Assembly: GCA_019671135.1 (NCBI GenBank) | Contig: JAHRHY010000013.1 | Location: forward strand, 1,364,001-1,428,000 | Reading direction: 5' to 3' | DNA length: 64,000 bases | Source: Linnemannia hyalina | Taxonomy: Eukaryota; Mortierellomycota; Mortierellomycetes; Mortierellales; Mortierellaceae | In this document: in pieces, positions 32,901 through 41,700 of the stretch | How positions within the stretch are numbered: the stretch's first letter is position 1 | How the letters are laid out: each line of letters opens with the position of its first letter | Program-made: the position numbers and the translations under genes | The notes under the pieces: model-generated | Database searches by the model: none | The model's input: only the letters and a program-made list of their open reading frames with translations | What the model was told of the DNA's origin: nothing

Positions 32901-33901
32901 GCGATGTTGACGAGGGCGAGGTAGACAGCGTTTCCAGGTTGGGTAGCAAGGGAGTGAAAGTGAAGGTGAGAGAGGAGTTTCCCTTGTGTGCGAGCGGAGA
33001 TGGAGTTGGCGTTGGCACCACGACAGCGCCAGAGAACAGTGTGTCCATTGTGGGTGAAGTGAAGGTCGTTGTTTCGCCAGTTGATGAAAGGGTTGATGGT
33101 CGTTAGCCAGGGTTTTCCAAGGATGAGGTCGTAGTTGGAGAGGGGGTAAATGAGTGCTTCCAGTTTGTCGGAGTAGTGGTCGCGGTCGATGGTAAAGGTG
33201 GAGGTGGATGATGAAATGGAAGAGGAACCGTTTGGAAGGATGATGGGGATGGAGGGGCCAGGAGTGCGAGTGAGGGAGTGTTGTTTGCAAAAAGAAGAAC
33301 TGATGACGTTCCCTTCCGCACCGCAATCGATTAAAATACGCGCAGGGGCACCAGCCACATTACCAATAAACGACAAGAGTGTACGGGAGGCTTTCTCAGC
33401 CGTGAAAGCGTGCAGACGGACGGATTTGTGTCGCAAGCGTTTGGTCCTGCGCTTGGACATGGGTTGGTCTAAAGCAGCAGGAGAGGAGAGTGGGTCCAGG
33501 TCCACTTCTTCTGATGGGCTAAGACCAACAGGCGAGGTATCAGATACGTCGTCGGTGAGTTGTAACTCATCGTCAAAGGGTACCGTGGTGGAGTGAGTGT
33601 TGGGGGCAGTGGTGGTCGAGTCGATGGCAATTGAGGAGGGAGTACGAGGCGAGGCAGGGATGGATGAGGGAAAAAGGGAGAGTGGAGGAGGAGAGAAGGA
33701 GAGTTTGTGTAGGCTACGAGGTGCGGATGTGGTAGTGCGAATAATGGATACAGAGGGGGGAGTGTTTTTGATAGCAGAATTTTTATTCTTGGAACTGTAA
33801 CTTAACTCTGGTAAGGAAACACTCCCTTTGTCCAGAGGAGAAAGGGAGGGAACGTCGACGATCAAGTCCTGGACTAAGCCTGATCGTCGGAGGCTTTTCC
33901 C
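29957..33901 (-). CDS. Pol polyprotein of element A (PR-RT-RH-IN-chromodomain)
   Basis: Single frame of about 1300 residues. Numbers count from 33865. Protease site LIDCGAEGN near 180 (DCGA in place of the usual DSGA/DTGA). Reverse transcriptase about 390-600 with [16 protein letters not shown] and VVYLDDILIYS. RNase H about 680-800 with VETDASGFALGAVLF. Integrase zinc finger about 876-920 (H..H..CESC). Catalytic residues D949 (TMDFVGPLP), D1010 (VSDRDTKF) and E1046 (GQTERANR). A C-terminal chromodomain at about 1245-1300 (EVEAIADHRKVNNNMEYLLQ, then WTWEPESEL) is expected to guide insertion to modified histones. There is no ATG near the start. The frame is open back to the slippery site at 33901-33895, so expression by a -1 shift from gag is likely. 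Confidence 0.93.
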   Translation of the reverse strand, partial: GKSLRRSGLVQDLIVDVPSLSPLDKGSVSLPELSYSSKNKNSAIKNTPPSVSIIRTTTSAPRSLHKLSFSPPPLSLFPSSIPASPRTPSSIAIDSTTTAPNTHSTTVPFDDELQLTDDVSDTSPVGLSPSEEVDLDPLSSPAALDQPMSKRRTKRLRHKSVRLHAFTAEKASRTLLSFIGNVAGAPARILIDCGAEGNVISSSFCKQHSLTRTPGPSIPIILPNGSSSISSSTSTFTIDRDHYSDKLEALIYPLSNYDLILGKPWLTTINPFINWRNNDLHFTHNGHTVLWRCRGANANSISARTQGKLLSHLHFHSLATQPGNAVYLALVNIAKKTNDNNSNDNKPTSPPLSPDIHNIVHNEFPDVFPSSLPSGLPPDRGDAMKIETDPSADPPFRPVIRLSIAELDELRKQLDDLLGKGFIKPSTSPYGAPVLFVKKKDGSLRMCVDYRGLNRITKKNRHPLPRIDELIDRFRGARYFTKLDLLSGYHQQRIAEEDTHKTAFRCRYGHFEFNVVPFGLTNAPASFSNMMLRVLDPVLDKWVVVYLDDILIYSRTEAEHLQHLRSVLTLLRKYGLYAKLSKCSFMQKETEFLGHVISKDGIHTSGGLVRAIREWPRPQKQKDVQQFVGLAQFYHQYIANFASIALPLTALLGEGVPFSWSQEQEVAFTTLKEAISKAPVLRIFDPDLLTTVETDASGFALGAVLFQTDEHGESRPVAFTSRKLNSAERNYPTHEQELLAVVHALKTWRYYLDGSHFIVYTDHATLQHFPTQPKLTRRQARWMELLQEYNFTFKYKKGADNIVPDALSRRPDHREINTLSVQLDPRLRQRLMDGYKEDHRLKPIYESCLQGSPPSNYSLVDGVLCIQRNDLLLVCIPSNSDLRLSLLHDAHDSAIAGHFGFEKTYGHLHSRFFWPSMAKDTRLYVQTCESCQRTKPSNQPPAGLLQPLPIPDRPWQTVTMDFVGPLPKTPRGFDSITVFVDKLTKQVHFAPCHTTDSASQVARIFFDHVFRLHGMPTTIVSDRDTKFTSRFWKELSRLMDVHLAMSTAFHPQTDGQTERANRTLITMLRNFVDQRQSNWDLLLSAAEFATNNATNASTGVSPFFLNSGAHPNMPMSLLTPTPGPNPSVNEFVQSRSEALTLAKESLAAAQERQAANADIHRREHDFKVGDHVLLNLENITLPSDRTRTSQKLLARFAGPHTIVEQLSPVSFRLDLPPSMKIHPVFHVDRFRRYQPSPATLGPRTPARPPPVIVEDEEEYEVEAIADHRKVNNNMEYLLQWQGYPREDWTWEPESELAHCKDILNKYKRDHGLRT

Positions 33902-34872
33902 GACTCGGGGGAATCACCCACGGCTACTTGATAAACCCATCGTCCTTGGCGGTTGTTGTTGTTGCCACGGTTGGTATTGTTGTTGTCGCCGTAGATGGGG
34001 CACTCCTTTGCATAATGTCCAGGTTGGCGACAGCGACGGCAAGCATTGTTGTTTTTACACCATTCGCGTTCCTGAGGGGTCAGGGAAGGGGGATTACCGT
34101 TGTTGTTGTTTCGGGGGCCGTTGTTGTTATTGTTGTTGCGGTTGTAGTTATTGTTATGACCCATGTTTCTCTCTAGGCGATTAAATCGTTGGGTGATATT
34201 GTTGAGGGCGATCTGGATGTTGTCGATTTCCATGGGGGTGGCTTGAGAGAGAGCGGAGGAAGAGGTGAAGGAAGAAATGATGGGGGCGGAGGCGATGGCG
34301 AGCGAGTTGGTCTTGGGGCCGGTGTCGGGTTTGAAGGAGTAAATGCGGTCCATCTCTTGGGCGTATTGAAAGATCTGAATGAGGGTGATATTGGGGTTTT
34401 GAATAATGTGTCCTTCGATCATCTGTTGAAGAACCAAGGGGCAGTTGTCGATAAAGGATGTTTGGGCGAACTCGTTGACCGTGGTCTTGGCAGCGTCGGT
34501 GGAGGCATAACCAAGAAGGGCGCCCAAAAGTTCCTTGAATGTAGATAAGTAGGTCGAAAAGTTGGTGGTCATGCGAAGATTGGTGAGGTGTCGTCGACAG
34601 GAGCCCGCAAAGTTGTTGGGAATGTACTCTAGCTTAAAAGCAGGAGTAAACTCGGTCTCGAAGTTGCAAGTATCAGGGAGCCCACATCCATCAAACCATC
34701 GGGCAGGGCCAGGCGTGCCCAAGTACGAGAGAGCGTGGGGTGTTCGTTCAGTCTCACTTATCTTAGCAAGGTTGAAGTAGCGGTTAACCGCAACGAGCCA
34801 GGCCAAGGCAGAGAAACCGTCGCGGGCGCCTGTAAAGACAGGAGGGGGGTTAAGGCGGGCAGGGGTAACCAT
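33874..34872 (-). CDS. Gag of element A
   Basis: 332 residues from the ATG at 34872 (MVTPARLNPPPVFTG), which suits a Ty3/gypsy capsid start; the frame is open upstream but without another ATG. The capsid-like region includes ALAWLVAVNRYFN and LGTPGPARWFDG. A CCHC zinc knuckle CRRCRQPGHYAKEC lies near the C-terminus after an Asn-rich stretch. The stop is at 33876-33874, and a -1 slippery heptamer lies about 20 bases before it. Forms the particle that packages element RNA. Confidence 0.88.
   Translation of the reverse strand: MVTPARLNPPPVFTGARDGFSALAWLVAVNRYFNLAKISETERTPHALSYLGTPGPARWFDGCGLPDTCNFETEFTPAFKLEYIPNNFAGSCRRHLTNLRMTTNFSTYLSTFKELLGALLGYASTDAAKTTVNEFAQTSFIDNCPLVLQQMIEGHIIQNPNITLIQIFQYAQEMDRIYSFKPDTGPKTNSLAIASAPIISSFTSSSALSQATPMEIDNIQIALNNITQRFNRLERNMGHNNNYNRNNNNNNGPRNNNNGNPPSLTPQEREWCKNNNACRRCRQPGHYAKECPIYGDNNNTNRGNNNNRQGRWVYQVAVGDSPESGKASDDQA
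33895..33901 (-). promoter_or_regulatory. Putative -1 ribosomal frameshift site GGGAAAA
   Basis: In the gag frame the codons read G-GGA-AAA, a textbook X-XXY-YYZ heptamer. Slipping back one base moves directly into the pol frame (GGG AAA AGC CTC), which is open from here through the protease. The gag stop follows 19 bases after the heptamer. A downstream RNA structure was not assessed. Confidence 0.7.
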
Positions 34873-35064
34873 GACTGGTAGTGCAGAGAGAAGTGCGGAG
34901 AGGTCAAAAATGTCCAGAGTGTAAGAGGGTACGAAGGAAAATAGGGGCAGGGAATGAAATTCAGGGCTGGTGTGCAGAGAGAGCTGGGACGAGGGAAAAT
35001 TAAAGTAAAACGCGGGCAGTGAAAACGAGGAGGGAAAAATCAAGAGGTCAGTGGAACGAGGGAA

Positions 35065-35076
35065 CCTTTGCTACCA
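35065..35076 (-). promoter_or_regulatory. Primer-binding site next to LTR B (element A)
   Basis: TGGTAGCAAAGG on the reverse strand directly follows LTR B. It would pair with a tRNA ending CCTTTGCTACCA; the TGGTAGC start resembles initiator tRNA-Met primers used by Ty1/Ty3. Confidence 0.75.
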
Positions 35077-35283
35077 TGCAACAGGCGAAGACTGGGACAG
35101 AGAAGTATAGAACGGGGACGAGAGTTGAAGCAGTGATGATTGATGTTATTACTATGGTACAACTAAATATATATACAAAGTCGCCAACTAGGTTTCTAGG
35201 TGTAGTGTCATAGTGAGTCAGAGATGATAGAGAGTGACAAGGAATGACTAACTAGAGAGCAATGATAAACCTAATATGTTGCA
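35077..35283 (-). repeat. LTR B (internal LTR of element A)
   Basis: 207 bp, same ends as LTR A and C. It is not flanked by a target duplication of its own: CCA on one side and GCAGG on the other. This supports origin by internal duplication rather than by separate insertion. Confidence 0.92.
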
Positions 35284-35516
35284 GCAGGAGTAAACTCGGT
35301 CTCGAAGTTGCAAGTATCAGGGAGCCCACATCCATCAAACCATCGGGCAGGGCCAGGCGTGCCCAAGTACGAGAGAGCGTGGGGTGTTCGTTCAGTCTCA
35401 CTTATCTTAGCAAGGTTGAAGTAGCGGTTAACCGCAACGAGCCAGGCCAAGGCAGAGAAACCGTCGCGGGCGCCTGTAAAGACAGGAGGGGGGTTAAGGC
35501 GGGCAGGGGTAACCAT
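35284..35516 (-). pseudogene. Duplicated 5' fragment of element A gag
   Basis: Starts with an ATG at 35516, exactly 644 bases from the full gag ATG at 34872, and codes for the same residues up to CNFETEFTPA. It then runs into LTR B and stops at 35271. This is the truncated gag copy between LTR C and LTR B. Confidence 0.9.
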
Positions 35517-35708
35517 GACTGGTAGTGCAGAGAGAAGTGCGGAGAGGTCAAAAATGTCCAGAGTGTAAGAGGGTACGAAGGAAAATAGGGGCAGGGAATG
35601 AAATTCAGGGCTGGTGTGCAGAGAGAGCTGGGACGAGGGAAAATTAAAGTAAAACGCGGGCAGTGAAAACGAGGAGGGAAAAATCAAGAGGTCAGTGGAA
35701 CGAGGGAA

Positions 35709-35720
35709 CCTTTGCTACCA
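35709..35720 (-). promoter_or_regulatory. Primer-binding site next to LTR C (element A)
   Basis: Same 12 bases, TGGTAGCAAAGG, as beside LTR B, with no gap to the LTR. This is the outer, functional position for starting minus-strand DNA synthesis. Confidence 0.78.
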
Positions 35721-35927
35721 TGCAACAGGCGAAGACTGGGACAGAGAAGTATAGAACGGGGACGAGAGTTGAAGCAGTGATGATTGATGTTATTACTATG
35801 GTACAACTAAATATATATACAAAGTCGCCAACTAGGTTTCTAGGTGTAGTGTCATAGTGAGTCAGAGATGATAGAGAGTGACAAGGAATGACTAACTAGA
35901 GAGCAATGATAAACCTAATATGTTGCA
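35721..35927 (-). repeat. LTR C (outer 5' LTR of element A)
   Basis: 207 bp, TGCAACA..TGTTGCA, and appears identical to LTR B. It is flanked outside by the target duplication GCTGC and LINE ORF1 sequence. Confidence 0.93.
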
Positions 35928-35932
35928 GCTGC
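35928..35932. repeat. Target-site duplication GCTGC, right copy (element A)
   Basis: Partner of 29720-29724. The LINE ORF1 frame reads through this copy into the LTR. Confidence 0.9.
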
Positions 35933-36496
35933 TCTAATATGGTCCTCGGTTGTGTCGTACGACAGGGAGATGATATGGAGAATCCGTCCCTGGTGCAAGG
36001 CCTGGGCCTCGGGGGTGTACATTGCAAAATGTGTGACGTGGCCATTCTCGTTCTTGCTTCCGTGCTCACATGCGGCTTCGGCCTCATGGGTTGTATAAAC
36101 CTGGAAGATGAGGTACTGCTCCTTGGTGCTGGTAGCCGTGGATTTCCCGGTGCTGTTTTCGGTGGACTCCTTGGGCTTGGCATCAATGGAGAGCGTTACT
36201 ATGGCGAAGGACTTGGGCTTGATGCTGGCTATCTTCTGAAGGGTGCCGACAGCCCAATCAGACATGAATGGCATGGAAGTATCTTTGTCGAAGCAAGAGA
36301 TGGGGAATTTAAGCCAGTGGGTAGCCTTTGAACGGGAGACCAGGACGAACTCTGGCTCAATCCCGGCCTGGAGAGCAACCACTGAGGTGTCGAAGGCCTG
36401 AGTCGAGAGTATTGGGGATGCCACCTCGACACCGTCCATGCTCCCTTCCTCTTTGGGGTCAGGGTGGTACGGCTCAGGGCCGCGTTTGGGAGGCAT

Positions 36497-37787
36497 TTTG
36501 GGTGTATTTTTTGTTTAAGTTGGGTTTTTTTTGGAAAGTTGATATGAGAGTGAATAAAAAATTTGATATTTAGAAGCAAAAAAGTAAGGGGGATTGGAAA
36601 TACTCAAGCAGCCGGGATGGATACTTGAGGAATAGGGGTAAAAATGCGAATAACTGTTTTGGAGCAGACAGCACTTTTGTGGTGTAAAGGAAAGAAAAGT
36701 AAAATTTTTTTTTTTTTTTTTGTCCACGATTTTATTTCTCTAAAGAACAATTCATGTAGGTAATCCAAAAATAAAAGGGCTATTTGTGAGGACCCCTTCC
36801 CAGTACACCATCCCTTAGTCACAGTCCGGTTCTAATAACGCTGGCTCTGCGCAACAATCGTTGTCGCTCTTCACGACAAAAACGGAAGAAAATACAAAAG
36901 CGATCTATCCAGTTATTACTCTCAACTAAAACACCTTCATCTGAACAACCAGGAGATAGCAAAAGTACTTTCTTCCCAGTGCCGTTTTTCAAGTGTTCGA
37001 CGTCACCTCCATCCATGCACATGTGTGCAACGCAACAACCCAAAAAAATAAAAATGGTTGTCACGCGCCTCCTGGACAGGGGAGACTAGCGCGAAAAGAG
37101 GGGGGGTTGCCATTGTGCTTGCGCACTTGTGTGGGAAAAAAACAAAAGTTTCGCTCCTCGTTTCCCACACACCTTCAAGGCAGAAAGGTTGGAACGTTAG
37201 CCATCCAGGCCTGGGGTTCTTTTTATACTGTGAGGGACTGACAGCGGTGCTCTAAGACGCTTAAGGCAGAACTCATAGAGACTGCGCGAATACTCATATC
37301 ACCAAGTAGTTCCAACATGGCACCTCATGAGCAAAGATCCATCCATGCACTTCCGTGCTTCGCAAGGGAAGTCAACCCTCGCACCGACCTGGACAGGGGG
37401 GCCGGGTCTTGAATCCGTCAAATCCGTAGCGTATCTCCTTGTGGGTGGGACCAAGGACCTCTCGCAAAGAGGATGGAAAGGCAGACGACCAACTCCATTC
37501 GACTGACATTCCGTGCGGCGATGGGGGACCATCTCTCTCTCATCTCGCTCCAGGGACCGACCTGCCGACCTCATAACACCCGCCTTGAAACTTCCAAGCT
37601 CTCCTTGCATGTCGCTGACCCGGGGTGGTAGGCGCCTTGGCAACACTGACGCCAACGGTGGTCCTGCTCAAGGGCCTTGTCGGTTTAATGGTTGGATGGA
37701 TGGATAGCCCCGACGTGTGGATGGAGGAAGGCGTGACTGTTCTTGGAGACGAAAAATGGGAATTGGGAAAGAAAGATCAAAGAAAAG
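36497..37787. other. Upstream of LINE ORF1 and unassigned sequence
   Basis: The first part is probably the LINE 5' leader. An 18-base T tract at 36704-36721 is an A tract in the LINE's sense direction and could mark the 3' tail of another reverse-strand insertion. Reverse-strand TATAAAAAG near 37220 is followed by small frames, one of 81 codons (37064-36819) with no known domain. A reverse-strand frame at 37655-37299 is Arg/Pro-rich without a domain. I cannot assign a gene. Confidence 0.4.
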
Positions 37788-37897
37788 TAAAAGGGAAAAC
37801 GCAAACAAAGAGAGCAAAAAAGAAGGGAAAGGAAGGAAAGTAGTGGGAAAGAAGAAAAAAGGGAAAGTGGTGAATATAGGGGTGGCAATTCACGACA
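37788..37897 (-). repeat. LTR remnant (LTR0) of the element B family
   Basis: About 110 bp matching the last part (plus-strand sense) of the element B LTR, from GTAAAAGGGAAAACGC to the terminal CACGACA, with a small A-tract length difference. The rest of that LTR is missing. It is followed by TTTC and then by LTR1 of element B. In the site before element B inserted, its end would have been 18 bp from the tRNA gene. Confidence 0.88.
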
Positions 37898-37901
37898 TTT
37901 C
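37898..37901. repeat. Target-site duplication TTTC, left copy (element B)
   Basis: TTTC between LTR0 and LTR1, repeated at 44543-44546 after LTR2. The base before it is A on both sides, so the duplication could be 5 bp (ATTTC). Confidence 0.75.
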
Positions 37902-38728
37902 TGTGGGTGCCTCGAGCAACGTCTGCAGGAGATACCACGCAGTCTCAACTAGACTGGCAAAGAAGTGGAGGAAGAGGAAGAGGAAGAGGAAGTGATCTCA
38001 ACTAGATCACGCTCAGGGACGACAGGGGAATGAATGCGGATCTTCGGCGCAAAAAGGGGACAACGGGTTCGAGGTTCTCAACCTAGAATGGTATGATTAA
38101 CAGTGGGGGGAAGATGTTTATTTAGTGGCTGTTCGGACAACGAGAACAGCCGTTGACAGGGGAGGGGGAGAGGAACTTACCTAGAATGGTATGATTAACA
38201 GTGGGGGGAAGATACTGTTCAATCATCCATTCCAGGTGTCCTTTTATACTATCTGACTAAGGTCGCTAAACTACTACTTGTGGGGTCACTGAATGAAAGA
38301 GAATAAGATGAAGACGTAAAAAAAGAGATGGCCCGGGGGAGCTACTACTAACTGGTGTAAGAGTTAACAACTTGATGAACAACGAAAGGAAGTAGGAAGG
38401 GGCCATCAACAACAAAGAAAGGGCCTTTGACAAAGAGGGTCTTTGTCAAAGGGATGAACAACATAAAAGACAAGAAGAGGAAATAATAAAAGTGACTCGG
38501 GGCGATGGCTCCTTGTGTCACTGGGTGTTGAGAGCGAGCGGGGCGACGATAGTTGTCATCAACAAAGGGGAAAGGTGTAAACGAAAGTGTAAAAGAGGTA
38601 GGAGTCGCGTTTGCGGGTAAAAGGGAAAACGCAAACAAAGAGAGCAAAAAAGAAGGGAAAGGAAGGAAAGTAGTGGGAAAGAAGAAAAAAAGGGAAAGTG
38701 GTGAATATAGGGGTGGCAATTCACGACA
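37902..38728 (-). repeat. LTR1 (3' LTR of element B)
   Basis: 827 bp, starting TGTGGGTGCC and ending CACGACA on the plus strand. It holds a duplicated 35-bp block (38081-38115 and 38179-38213, beginning ACCTAGAATGG) and a reverse-strand TATAAAAG at 38248-38241. Confidence 0.93.
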
Positions 38729-38739
38729 CTCCCCAACTT
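38729..38739 (-). promoter_or_regulatory. Polypurine tract of element B
   Basis: Reverse strand AAGTTGGGGAG directly precedes the 3' LTR. It is shorter and less pure than the tract of element A. Confidence 0.7.
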
Positions 38740-38760
38740 AAATTGGAGCCGTCCCGGCGA

Positions 38761-41700
38761 CTAAGCTAGTGCGGTGCATTCGTGGAGGCAGTAGGCGGGG
38801 ACGCTCGGAGAAGACGACTGTTGAGGGGGGAGCTGCATCATTTGCAGCTGCTGGTTACGACGGAAGCGGCGAGTGGGAGGAACTCTTGTCAGTTCTTCTC
38901 TGTAAACTCGTGCTGCGTCAGCGGCGGATCCCATCATGGGCGCTTGATAGTCGGGACCGCGGCGGATGTGATACTCTTCGGTGGCGCGCTGCTGCGTGCG
39001 CATGTCGGCTACGCGACGGCTTTCGGTATCCGAGAGGAAATCGTCAGGCAGCCCATCATCATCGTTGTCGCGGGCGGCCTCCATAGTGTGTTTGGTCCTG
39101 GCAAACCACACTTTTCGCTGAGCCTCATCGCTAGGGGCTGTTGCGATCTTCAGACGGTCTTGGTGCACCAAATCCTCCTTGGGCGTACCATCTCCCCAAC
39201 GGAGCTGATAGGTGGACAGTGGCGTAACGCGAACCACTTCTAGGGGACCATACCAGTGGGGTTGCAGCTTCTTGCGACCATAATTCTTGACGAAGACGAA
39301 ATCACCGACTGCGAACTTCGCATCCTCGACGACGTGCGACTCTGCGTGTGCTTTGACCATGGATGACGCTGCATCTTGCTGCGTCTGAAGGTGGGCTTCT
39401 CGGAGTTCGTCAATCTCCTTAAACGTCTTTCTGCGATGTTCCAAAAAATCGCTCGGATCGGAGAAATCAAACAGAAAGGGACGGACGGGGTCTTGAGGGA
39501 TACGCGGTTCAATACCGTATACCAACTTGAAGGGGGAGAGCTGAGTGCGCTGTGAGATGTGCACACGACAAGCAAAGAGGGACTGGTGCAGGTACTGGTC
39601 CCAGCGGACGCGATGAGTACCGACATACTTGTTGAGCATATGTCCGATAACACCATTAAGGCGCTCGCATTTGCCATTGGATCGGGGGTGGTAGGCGGAG
39701 GTAGCCATGTGCTTGATGTTCAGCTTCTGGAGATAGCGCTGCAGAACGTCAGACATAAAGTTGGCGCCTCGGTCGCTAACAATCTCGGAGGGACAACCAA
39801 ACTGAAGGAAGATTTCCTCATACAGGAAAATGGCGACTGCTTCGGCAGTGGCATCGGGAAGGGCGCGAGCAATTGGCCAGTTGGTTGCGTAGTCGATGGC
39901 AGTGACGATCCATCGATTGCCTTGCTTGGTGAGCGGCATGCGTCCTATGAAATCGATTCCCCATCGTTCAAAAGGGCGCGCCGGAGCCAAGGGGTGGAGA
40001 GGAGCCACAGATCGGCTTCCAGGCTTCACGAGCTGGCAGGGTTGACATTCTCGAGTCAACATCTTGATATCGGAGCGGAGGGTTGGCCACCACATGCGCG
40101 TCTTGGCCAAGTTGTAGGTGCCAGACTGTCCAAGATGACCCAGATCGGCGTGCAACTCTGAAAGGCGATCCAAGCGCTCGACATAGGGCACGAAGGGAAC
40201 TGAGGCTTCTTCAACTAAGCGGAACAATTCACCTTCTTCAATGACGAAGAGAAGAGCTTGATGGCGTACAAGCTTCTTGATGGCAGGGTCGGTGTCAGGA
40301 GGAAAAGTGCCTGACAATAAAAATTCAGGAACAAGGAGAGGCCAGTCCCAGGTGTCGATGTGTCGAACTTGGTGGACATTGTTGATCTCGAGACGGGATA
40401 AGGCATCGGCGGCGACATTGGTTTTGCCGGGCTTGTACTGGATGGAGAGGTTATAAGGGGCCAGGAACTCGACCCATCGAGTTAATCTCTGGCTGAGATG
40501 AGGCTGAGAAAAGATGAACCTCAGGCTGGCGTGATCCGTAAAGACGACGTTCTCGGGTGCTCCCAGCACATACGATCGCCAGGCTCTACAGGCATGTACG
40601 ATCGCCAACATCTCTCTCTCGTGGACCGGATAGTTTCGTTCAGCAGCTTTAAGCTTGCGGGATTCGTAGGCGACTGGATGTCTCTTGCCGTTTACTTCTT
40701 GATACAGCACTCCACCGGTTGCGTCGTCAGATGCATCAGTCTCCATGGTGTATGGCTTATCTGGATCTCCGCAAAGTAAGGTCGGGGGGGTCGTCAATAC
40801 GAGACGGACTCCATCGAAGGCGGCTTGCTCGACTGGGCCCCACGAGGCAAGCGGTCGAGTCTTAAACTTGTTGTGGTCGGGTCCATCTTTTAATAGCTTG
40901 AAGAGGGGACCGGCGACTTGGACCAAGTGATACACAAAGCGGCGGTAGTAGTTGATGAAGCCAATAAACGATCTCAGCTGCTGGACGTTCTTGGGTATCG
41001 GCCAGTTGTCGAGGGCCTTGGTCTTGGCAGGGTCGACTTGAATGCCTTGACTGGATATAACATGACCAACAAAGGTAATGGAGGAAGTGCCGAACTCGCA
41101 CTTGCTCCTCTTGGCGTGCAGCTTATGCTGTCGAAGGAGGTCGAGGGCAATACGGATGTGCTCGAGGTGGTCTTCAAAAGTCTTGGAGAAGACGAGAATG
41201 TCATCGAGAAATACGACGATGTACTTGTCCAGGTGATCGCGGAAGATGTCGTTCATGAGGCCTTGAAAAGAGGCCGGGGCGTTGGTTAAACCAAAGGACA
41301 TGACGCGGTACTCGAAATGGCCGTATCGAGTGGAGAACGCTGTCTTGGGGATGTCAGGTTCGGCGATCCGGAGCTGATGGTAACCTTGCTGTAGATCCAT
41401 CTTGCTGAAATATTTGGCGCCTTGAAAACGATCAAAAAACTCGTCTAGAAGGGGTAGCGGGTACTTGTTCTTGGTGGTGATAGCGTTAAGCCCTCGGTAG
41501 TCAATGCACAGTCTTAGAGAACCGTCCTTCTTCTTGACAAATAATACCGGGGCGGCCCAGGGTGACGTGGACGGCTGTATATATCCAAGCTCGAGCAGTT
41601 CATCCAACTGCTCTCGCAGAACGCGGAGTTCCAGCGGCGACATCTTGTAGGCCTTCTTGGCCACCGGCGCTGCGTCTCCAGTAGGGATCTCGTGGTCAAA

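Larger units (their letters stand above)
29725..35927 (-). mobile_element. Chromodomain Ty3/gypsy retrotransposon (element A) with three LTRs
   Basis: Reverse-strand element inserted into LINE ORF1. The target duplication GCTGC is present at 29720-29724 and 35928-35932. Order in the sense direction: LTR C, primer-binding site, gag 5' fragment, LTR B, primer-binding site, gag, pol, polypurine tract, LTR A. Each LTR is 207 bp with TGCAACA/TGTTGCA ends. The segment 35284-35927 is a tandem copy of 34640-35283 (644 bp). pol has intact protease, reverse transcriptase, RNase H, integrase and chromodomain. No internal break was seen in gag or pol, so the element looks young. Confidence 0.93.
25690..36496 (-). 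mobile_element. Tad-like LINE (non-LTR retrotransposon), 3'-truncated, split by an LTR element
   Basis: Reverse-strand element with ORF1 (starting at 36496) and ORF2 (from 28048) linked by an overlapping TAATG. ORF1 carries a CCHC zinc knuckle. ORF2 has an APE-type endonuclease followed by the first part of a reverse transcriptase. A Ty3-type element (29725-35927) interrupts ORF1. The LINE body stops near 25690, before the catalytic YADD-type motif, so it cannot be autonomous. The 5' untranslated part probably extends beyond 36496, but its boundary could not be set. Assignment to the Tad clade is by general likeness of ORF2 and is tentative. Confidence 0.82.
28048..36496 (-). pseudogene. LINE ORF1 (nucleic-acid-binding protein), split by LTR element
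   Basis: Two parts, 36496-35928 and 29719-28048, form one continuous frame of 746 codons when the inserted LTR element and one copy of its target duplication are removed. The ATG at 36496 begins MPPKRGPEPYHPDPKEE. The second part has a CCHC knuckle (CRHCGDPTHFVSEC), long Ser/Thr/Pro/Gln-rich stretches and a C-terminal coiled-coil-like segment (LNETIQELRADLARQRETYE). ORF1 proteins of this kind package LINE RNA. It ends with the TAA that overlaps the ORF2 start. As it stands the frame is disrupted by 6.2 kb. Confidence 0.86.

Noticed and set aside
33865..33865. TTG at 33865 as an independent pol start
   Set aside because: It is not an ATG, the frame is open upstream to a slippery heptamer, and chromovirus pol is usually made by frameshift or fusion.
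35077..35927. LTR B/LTR C segment as a separate small nested element
   Set aside because: LTR B has no target duplication of its own, and the 644-bp unit repeats exactly, which fits tandem duplication better.
37299..37655. 118-codon reverse frame
   Set aside because: Arg/Pro/Gly-rich, no domain, with an overlapping frame on the other strand; not supported as a gene.
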